A stretch of 64,000 nucleotides of DNA from contig NZ_CP076607.1 of the NCBI RefSeq assembly GCF_018966525.1, positions 4,216,001 to 4,280,000 of the forward strand, read 5' to 3'. Below the pieces are notes generated by a model, which saw only the letters and a program-made list of their open reading frames with translations, was not told where the DNA came from and ran no database searches. Of the stretch, positions 58,427 to 64,000 are shown one piece after another. This stretch comes from Paenibacillus sophorae. Lineage in GTDB: Bacteria > Bacillota > Bacilli > Paenibacillales > Paenibacillaceae. The position numbers were made by a program, and so were the translations under genes. How positions within the stretch are numbered: the first letter of the stretch is position 1; each line of letters starts with the position of its first letter.

Positions 58427-59257
58427 CTATCCCACCTTAATAGGTACGGTGAATTTCTCTGGAGTTACTACTCTATTCAAAATAACTGTGTGAATTAACT
58501 TATAATCCATAGTTTCTTTTGCTAACTTTCCAAATTGACTTTCTTTCATCAAATAAGAAAGGCGATAACTGTCATATACACTAAATACCAAAGTCTTGTC
58601 TGCTTTTCTCCATTTTGGATCGTGCTTTAATCTAGGTCTAACTTTAAATTTTTCTAAAAATTGTTCCTGAGCATATTCAGCTTCTTCTAGAGAAAAACGA
58701 GAGATCGATAACTCGTAAAATGAGTTTCTATTCTTCCCCTTTGGATAATTATGATATCCGTCATCTAAAAACCAAATGGTCAAGGAGTTATCATTTAGTA
58801 AATTTAGTGTCTCAATAATATTCAAATCAAAGTATGTATTTAAGCATGACATTGATTTCGTTGTAAACGAATATTGATCTTGTCTGTTCTTGCTGTCGGT
58901 TTCTCTACTTCTATCAAGAAAATATAGGTCTTCGTGATTGCACAGATTTCTTATAATTTGTAATTTAGCGTTCGCGTATTCTTTTTGATCCTCACAGTGA
59001 GATACGGTTAATAGGGTCAAATTATTTTTCTTTTGTAAATGTCCATCACCCAACATGCTTCCAACAACTAAATCCTTCTGTAAATCTGATAATTGATTAA
59101 ATTTCTCTTGTGTTTCTGGTGTTATATTATATCTTAATAATTTATTTCTTATGGTTGTAGCTGCACATCCATACTTCTCTGCAATCTGATAAGATGATAA
59201 TTGATTTATAACATAATGCTTATATAATTCATCTTTATCAATAAGTACTCCTCTCAA
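58427..59257 (-). CDS. LAGLIDADG homing endonuclease, free-standing
   Basis: 276 residues from TTG, six bases after GGAGG. Helix-turn-helix start (SSYQIAEKYGCAATTIRNKLLRY), then two LAGLIDADG motifs: LVVGSMLGDGHL (about 63-74) and LTIWFLDDGYH (about 158-168), making a single-chain enzyme. Inserted between helicase and primase and not inside an intron or intein. Probably cuts the equivalent locus of related phages. Confidence 0.9.
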   Translation of the reverse strand: MRGVLIDKDELYKHYVINQLSSYQIAEKYGCAATTIRNKLLRYNITPETQEKFNQLSDLQKDLVVGSMLGDGHLQKKNNLTLLTVSHCEDQKEYANAKLQIIRNLCNHEDLYFLDRSRETDSKNRQDQYSFTTKSMSCLNTYFDLNIIETLNLLNDNSLTIWFLDDGYHNYPKGKNRNSFYELSISRFSLEEAEYAQEQFLEKFKVRPRLKHDPKWRKADKTLVFSVYDSYRLSYLMKESQFGKLAKETMDYKLIHTVILNRVVTPEKFTVPIKVG

Positions 59258-59268
59258 ATAAGCCCTCC

Positions 59269-60768
59269 TTAAAACATTGAATTAGATTTTTTGCCCATCT
59301 GTGCATATGCAACCTCTCTGAAGGAATTTATGCCATAGTTGACTTCATAGATAATCTGCTCTGATGTATCACCTGAGCGGTTCTTGCAAATGAAGATTAT
59401 TAGATATGTCTTTTCTGGATCTAGTTTATATTCTTTCTTATGCCACTTGCCATCAAAATCACTTTTTTCCCAGTTGTAACAGAACAATTCTTCTTTCTTT
59501 CCGGGGTATTCATCTGCAAATAACAACCTTCCCATCAATACAGTAGAGGCCACTTCAACAATTTCTAATGATTTACCGATAGCACTCATATCTAAATATC
59601 TGTATTCCTTACCGATCTTCAACTGTACCGTAGCAAGCATTCCTACATTGTTTGCTTCTGGTTTAATACAATCAAATATGGCCTGAGCATCATTGCTGAA
59701 AGCTTCCCATCGAGCCATCTCTGATGACGAACTGGCTTTAAATGTGTCTAATCCGGCATATCCGTATCCAAGTGGGCGCATCATCTGAATTCGACTAATG
59801 ACATCTTCTGCCCTATACTTTTTGAGATCATAGAATTTGATGATATCTTGAGGCTTCTGTTCCAACCATTCTTTGGCTGCGTTCAGTCTTTCTAACGTCT
59901 TCTCGTCAAAATTGCCCTCAATTAACTTTTCCCTATTAATTGGCTTATTTAATATCTTAGAAGCAATCGTTGCCAAGGTAAGATTTCTTGTCTTCCACAC
60001 ATTCTCTTCATTAGCATACACCATGCCTTTTTCATTATTCTCAAGCAAGGCCAGGATGAACTTTTCCATAAAAATAGAACTTTTGCCGATCCCAGAACTA
60101 AGAATCAGATATATTAATTCTCCTCTTCGCCAGCCTTTTATCTTTTTACTAAGCCTTGGAGAATCATGTAGCGGTAATCCCATTGCTTCGCCTTGATTCA
60201 TCTTATCAATTGCAGTATCAAGATCGTCAATCAGGTTATATTCAACAACCTCACCGCAATTAATATGAGAAAAAATCTGGCTGGTCTTAAACTGGAAGAA
60301 TGACTGCATCTGCTTAAGAGTCATCTTAGTTAACTTTGTTACTAATTCCCTATTATTTACGTCAACCAAACTTTCTACTTGGAATTTACGTAAGCTTTCG
60401 TATTTTTGGATTTCGGAAAAATGGTACTCGTCATTTCCTTTATCCTTCTGGCACTCTTCTTTAATTTCTTCAATTGAATTGTATCCACCGTATTGATTAT
60501 AATAATCAAAGTATGATTTTCTCCCTGTTTCAATTGGGCGCGATGTTAAGAAAGAATATGTTGTAGTATCATCAAATGTTCTAATACCATTCTCGTACAT
60601 TTCTTTACCTATGTAATAGAAAAACCACCAGATGCCATCAGTGAAAGTGTCCTTGGTAATCTCATGATTACGGTATTTTTCGTATAAAGAAGGCGCACTC
60701 CATAGATAGCCAACAAACAAAGACTCGTGAATTTTGGACGGTTTTACAAACTCTTCTATGTATTCTAT
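59269..60768 (-). CDS. dnaB: Replicative DNA helicase, DnaB type
   Basis: 499 residues. RecA-like ATPase domain with Walker A SSGIGKSS (about 224-231) and YGYAGLDTFKA (Walker B region), ATVQLKIGKEYRYLDMSAIGKSLEIVEVAS, and an arginine finger region ICKNRSGDTSEQ. The N-terminal EYIEEFVKPSKIHESLFVGYLW is DnaB-like and lies upstream of the first canonical start (TTG at 60,720). GGGAGGATCAGAC is followed by ATA at 60,766-60,768, which restores it. ATA taken as the start by inference. Confidence 0.92.
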   Translation of the reverse strand: MEYIEEFVKPSKIHESLFVGYLWSAPSLYEKYRNHEITKDTFTDGIWWFFYYIGKEMYENGIRTFDDTTTYSFLTSRPIETGRKSYFDYYNQYGGYNSIEEIKEECQKDKGNDEYHFSEIQKYESLRKFQVESLVDVNNRELVTKLTKMTLKQMQSFFQFKTSQIFSHINCGEVVEYNLIDDLDTAIDKMNQGEAMGLPLHDSPRLSKKIKGWRRGELIYLILSSGIGKSSIFMEKFILALLENNEKGMVYANEENVWKTRNLTLATIASKILNKPINREKLIEGNFDEKTLERLNAAKEWLEQKPQDIIKFYDLKKYRAEDVISRIQMMRPLGYGYAGLDTFKASSSSEMARWEAFSNDAQAIFDCIKPEANNVGMLATVQLKIGKEYRYLDMSAIGKSLEIVEVASTVLMGRLLFADEYPGKKEELFCYNWEKSDFDGKWHKKEYKLDPEKTYLIIFICKNRSGDTSEQIIYEVNYGINSFREVAYAQMGKKSNSMF

Positions 60769-60780
60769 GTCTGATCCTCC

Positions 60781-61356
60781 CTATAGGAAACTCGATATAT
60801 CCATATCATCATTATTAATATATGTATTTTTACTTTTTAACTCTTGTTTTATTGTTTTATCTTGAGTCGTTGTTTTTCTAATCTGCTTCTCATGTTCCTT
60901 TTTTCTTTTCCTTCTCGCAAATGCCTCATTCAACTTATCAATCATAATACTAATCCCATAATTAATAGCCTTAGTGTCTTTGCTGCCGTCCAATTTGTTT
61001 ACAATACACCATTTAATACTGTCGTCTGCCAAGAGATATGCCTCCAGCATTAGCCCATAATCCGGGCCAGTTCTCCATTGCCTAACTTTCTGACCATTCT
61101 TCATTAGATATCCAGCCCTTAGATCCTTAAGTCGCGTGATATTCCCTTTTGGAAGAACAATAATATCATGCAATTTAATGATATACTGATACAATGCATC
61201 CCATTGTTCATTCTCAATTCGTGTTGCTTCCCTATCCTTCAACCAGCGATCATGACAATACTCCTTGTGATAATACCGCTTATCCTCCTCTCGAATCATA
61301 TCCTCCTTCTTGCCATACTGCTCACACACAGGACACTTCAATAAACGTTCAGCCAA
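60781..61356 (-). CDS. Zinc-finger protein next to DnaB, possible helicase-loading accessory
   Basis: 191 residues from TTG (AERLLKCPVCEQYGKKEDMI ... KEYCHDRW), AAAGGGGG site. A CPVC/H/C zinc motif at the N-terminus, a helical middle and a very basic C-terminus. The position directly upstream of dnaB suggests replication or loading, but no motif proves it. Confidence 0.65.
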   Translation of the reverse strand: MAERLLKCPVCEQYGKKEDMIREEDKRYYHKEYCHDRWLKDREATRIENEQWDALYQYIIKLHDIIVLPKGNITRLKDLRAGYLMKNGQKVRQWRTGPDYGLMLEAYLLADDSIKWCIVNKLDGSKDTKAINYGISIMIDKLNEAFARRKRKKEHEKQIRKTTTQDKTIKQELKSKNTYINNDDMDISSFL

Positions 61357-61369
61357 CTTATCACCCCCT

Positions 61370-62197
61370 TTAAATTAAAAAGCGTTCAAATACAGGTAAT
61401 CTCAACATACCATTCTTAGTAAATCCTCGATGCTTAACGAGACATCTCATCAAAGGTTGAGTGTACACGTAATCCTTTGTTTCTTCGGTCTTATATTTTT
61501 TCATCATTAAATATCCAGCTTTTCTTTCCTCTGAATTTGGCCCATACTCCATAGTTCCTACTATTCCATTCCCGTCAGACAACAACCATCCAAATTTATC
61601 TTTTCTAAATCCAGCAAGATAAAACTCGCCCATTTCATAAGCAATGACCTTCTGCCAATACTTACTCTTCTTACCGATTATATATTTTGAATCTGCACGT
61701 TTTAATACGATTCCCTCTAAACCTTGTTGCTTAACTGCATTGAAATACTCTATCCCCTTACCAGTTAAATATCTTGATTTAACAAAGTAATCATTGTCAA
61801 CAAATGAATCCTCAAGATACTTTTTACGTTCAGTTAAAGGCAAGTATGTCATATCTCTGTTTTTATACTTGATAATATCGAAAGCAACAATTGTAACTTT
61901 ATGCTTACTTTTACTTGATTGGAATCTTTCCATCGTAGCAGCAAAATCAGCCTTTCCTTCAGCGTTCGGTACAACAAGTTCAGAATCAAGAATTGTTCCA
62001 CTAGGAATAGGCATACTCTCAATAAGTTCGGGAAAATTGGCAGTTATCTCGTTTTCATGTCTCGTATATAGTCTTGGACGATTAATATTCCTAGGAACTA
62101 ATCTGATTCCATCCCATTTTAGTTCGGTTATATATTTATCATCATTAAATGGTTTATTGTCCGCTGCGTATTCTAGGAGCATTGGAGATACAAACAT
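61370..62197 (-). CDS. ATP-dependent DNA ligase
   Basis: 275 residues. Adenylation motif ELKWDGIRL with Lys27, then LYTRHENEIT, TILDSELVVPN, IVAFDIIKY, GLEGIVLKRADSKY and YWQKVIAYE (motifs III to V), and a C-terminal OB region. Compact like SPbeta LigB. Joins nicks in phage DNA. Start ATG, GGGTGATG upstream. Confidence 0.93.
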   Translation of the reverse strand: MFVSPMLLEYAADNKPFNDDKYITELKWDGIRLVPRNINRPRLYTRHENEITANFPELIESMPIPSGTILDSELVVPNAEGKADFAATMERFQSSKSKHKVTIVAFDIIKYKNRDMTYLPLTERKKYLEDSFVDNDYFVKSRYLTGKGIEYFNAVKQQGLEGIVLKRADSKYIIGKKSKYWQKVIAYEMGEFYLAGFRKDKFGWLLSDGNGIVGTMEYGPNSEERKAGYLMMKKYKTEETKDYVYTQPLMRCLVKHRGFTKNGMLRLPVFERFLI

Positions 62198-62261
62198 TTT
62201 TCATCACCCACTAATAGTATATCAAAAGTGTATATACTGGTTTAGCGGTAAGTTATGTATG

Positions 62262-62441
62262 TTAAACCTCGAAGCAATCATATCCAAGGTTATCGATTAA
62301 ATGTAATTGTGTAGCAACAATCTTTCCATTATCGTCCTTTAGATTTATCTGAGACTCGTATTTTAAATCAATGTAAATTCCATGTTCATAGGACAGATTC
62401 TCTAAAGCTTCAATAAAGTCAACAATTTTATCCTTACTCAA
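62262..62441 (-). CDS. Small phage protein, unknown
   Basis: 59 residues from TTG, GGAGG eight bases upstream (SKDKIVDFIEALENLSYEHGIYIDLKY). Acidic alpha/beta. Between the ligase and the PAPS-reductase-like gene. Leader carries CCTC-ATGAAA-GAGG hairpin. Confidence 0.6.
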   Translation of the reverse strand: MSKDKIVDFIEALENLSYEHGIYIDLKYESQINLKDDNGKIVATQLHLIDNLGYDCFEV

Positions 62442-62570
62442 TATGATTCCTCCTTCGTTTCATGGGTTGATGAAATACCTCTTTCATGAGGTTTTATATA
62501 CTACATATAGATAATCATTAATAAATATATACTACATGTTGTATTAAACATCATAAGATTAATTTTAAAT

Positions 62571-63761
62571 TTAAAACTTATCAAATGTACATGGCTTTGC
62601 TTCCAAGATTTCTTTAAGATATGTATGTGCGTTTTCAGCAGTTAATTCTATTCCCATTATGTATTCAATCTCTTCTCTCACATCTTTTGGAATCATGTTG
62701 ATCAGAGCATTACCGTAACCAAGATTGTAAACCATTGCATTATATACTTTTTCATGGTTTATTCTCATCCATTGCATATACCCATATTTCACAGGTATTG
62801 GACACATCATACAGCCTGTTCGCGGAGTAAATATTTTGAATCCTAACTTTTCTAGCATCATTGCTTGTTTTCTATTTACTGTTTGAGTTTGTCTGTCGCC
62901 TAAATCGTAATAATCAAGTTCATATTCTTCTATTAATGACTTATTAGCAAAAACAGTTTCTTCTGTGTTTTCAGGATACTCCTGGATCAAGTTCATTTTA
63001 TAGAGATCGTTAAATGGTATATTCTCTTGTTCTACATAGTCCCAAATGTCCTTCTCTCTCCACCACAGGATTGGACGACATACATATGACTTCCATTCAG
63101 CCACACTATAGAAGTATTCACCATCTCTAAGTCCGGCCTGAAGTCGCTGACTAGACTCGTCTGCTCTAAGTCCAACGATGAGCAAGTCCCAACTATTTTC
63201 CTTTACTGCTCTTTTCATGGGTTCGTGTTTAAGCGTTCCACAACATCTCTCACTCAGTGGCCTTCCGTTTCTTCGGTCTCCTTTTCTAGCCGTAAAATAA
63301 TCATCTGTAATGCCACCGTTGCGGTCAATGATATGTTTCAATGTTCGTTTGGGTTTAGTAATTGTCAGTCTGAGGTTCCATAGATTTGTTAGCATTTTTT
63401 GATACTGGCGAACCTCTCTAAATTCGTTTGCGGTATCATTCCAAACAATATCGATGTCCGAAGGATCTCTCCCCAGTTCTATTAGTGATTTTCTGGTTAG
63501 ATAAATATCAATAACACTATCTATACCAAATGAGCAAGAAATAACTGGTTTCTTTGCTCTCTGTAGTGCCATTTTTATCAAATCAATTGATAATCTCTCT
63601 TTTTCATCTAAGGATATTGACTTATGTATGTTGAAATTTGCATATCTTGTTTCTTTATCTGCCCTTGTTTGGTTATACCTTTGCTTAGATTTCCCTTTAT
63701 CATCTAGGTACTCTTCTTTTGTTGGGTTAATCTGTAACCCATACTGTTCAGATATATTCAA
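62571..63761 (-). CDS. PAPS-reductase-family PP-loop protein
   Basis: 396 residues from TTG seven bases after AAGGTGG. PP-loop motif VISCSFGIDSVIDIYL (SFGIDS), a nucleotide fold, and a C-terminal TGCMMCPIPVKYGYMQW cysteine cluster. Phage members are often annotated as phosphoadenosine phosphosulfate reductases; true roles range from sulfur transfer to DNA or nucleotide modification. CRPILWWREKDIWDYV is the typical late motif. Confidence 0.85.
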   Translation of the reverse strand: MNISEQYGLQINPTKEEYLDDKGKSKQRYNQTRADKETRYANFNIHKSISLDEKERLSIDLIKMALQRAKKPVISCSFGIDSVIDIYLTRKSLIELGRDPSDIDIVWNDTANEFREVRQYQKMLTNLWNLRLTITKPKRTLKHIIDRNGGITDDYFTARKGDRRNGRPLSERCCGTLKHEPMKRAVKENSWDLLIVGLRADESSQRLQAGLRDGEYFYSVAEWKSYVCRPILWWREKDIWDYVEQENIPFNDLYKMNLIQEYPENTEETVFANKSLIEEYELDYYDLGDRQTQTVNRKQAMMLEKLGFKIFTPRTGCMMCPIPVKYGYMQWMRINHEKVYNAMVYNLGYGNALINMIPKDVREEIEYIMGIELTAENAHTYLKEILEAKPCTFDKF

Positions 63762-64000
63762 ATACTCACCACCTTATTATTTTTACTAATGTAGAATTTC
63801 TTAGTTGTTCTATTTACATAAATCAAACTCTTGCCGAATAGACTATCTATCCCCTCAAACAGAATCAGATTCTCTGTTTCGGCCTTTATTTTCTCAGTCT
63901 TGAACGTACAATCATTTTTAAGAAATGAAAGTATATCGAAAAAATTGAGAATTTGTCCTTCACACATTGTTCGACTGGTTTCAATGACATGGATATTCAT
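63758..64000 (-). CDS. Phage protein, partial
   Basis: 80 residues seen, cut by the right edge; the first codon in view (ATG) may not be the real start. MNIHVIETSRTMCEGQILNFFDILSFLKND. Overlaps the start of the next gene. No motif. Confidence 0.45.
   Translation of the reverse strand: MNIHVIETSRTMCEGQILNFFDILSFLKNDCTFKTEKIKAETENLILFEGIDSLFGKSLIYVNRTTKKFYISKNNKVVSI

Larger units (their letters stand above)
16813..64000. mobile_element. Large SPbeta-like prophage (left part; right end outside window)
   Basis: From the yifB junction to the window edge the sequence is AT-rich, densely packed with leftward small genes, and carries phage functions: a SprA-type serine integrase, DnaE, DnaB, primase, RecJ, ligase, RuvC-like resolvase, nucleotide metabolism genes, a sigma factor, YopX-like protein and three homing endonucleases. 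No capsid, portal, terminase, tail or lysis gene is seen in the ~47 kb, so the element must be much larger. The gene set resembles SPbeta group phages, but the order was not compared with any reference. Confidence 0.92.

Noticed and set aside
16813..64000. CRISPR arrays, tRNA or rRNA genes
   Set aside because: No regular repeat-spacer array and no cloverleaf-like sequence seen on reading; short repeats near 44,163-44,310 are too few and irregularly spaced.

Overview
The window looks like a Paenibacillus-like Bacillales chromosome (roughly balanced GC, positions 1-16,812) interrupted by the first ~47 kb of a large AT-rich prophage that runs off the right edge (about 16,813-64,000). The host part keeps the order known from B. 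subtilis around the fla/che operon. Read right to left on the minus strand it holds sucC-sucD, dprA, topA, trmFO, hslV, hslU, then flgB-flgC-fliE-fliF-fliG-fliH-fliI and the first codons of fliJ. Two genes that sit in this string in B. subtilis (xerC/codV before hslV, codY after hslU) are not here. An ohrR-type MarR regulator lies upstream of sucC.

The prophage is inserted inside a yifB/comM-like gene. Only its first ~33 codons remain (16,714-16,812), then the sequence turns AT-rich, followed by a strong hairpin and a 542-residue large serine integrase of the SPbeta SprA type. Almost all phage genes run leftward in tightly packed, often overlapping operons. Reading from the right edge: a PAPS-reductase-family PP-loop protein, ATP-dependent DNA ligase, zinc-finger protein, DnaB helicase, LAGLIDADG endonuclease, DnaG-type primase, HNH endonuclease, RecJ-like exonuclease, many small unknown proteins, an anaerobic ribonucleotide reductase (nrdD with a group I intron, nrdG), dUTPase, ThyA, DHFR, a CPBP-family membrane protein, a GHKL ATPase, a sigma-70-like factor, a HicB-like antitoxin, a metallophosphoesterase, a YopX-like protein, a ParM/ParR partition cassette, a cytidine/dCMP deaminase-family protein, DnaE-type polymerase, a RuvC-like resolvase and the integrase. 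Together these give nearly self-sufficient replication, dNTP supply and segregation functions. Structural and lysis genes are not in this window.

The most unusual signals are: (1) several core replication genes (dnaE, dnaB, recJ, nrdG and a zinc protein) whose conserved N-termini and Shine-Dalgarno sites require ATA, ATC or ATT start codons; (2) a 275-nt ORF-less group I intron placed one base into the codon after the radical glycine of nrdD, next to a free-standing homing endonuclease; (3) a heptamer TATGTAT (ATACATA in gene sense) occurring about 60 times on one strand and about 3 times on the other across the prophage; (4) a ~22-bp repeated intergenic element beside promoters; and (5) a ParMR-like cassette on a phage that also carries an integrase.
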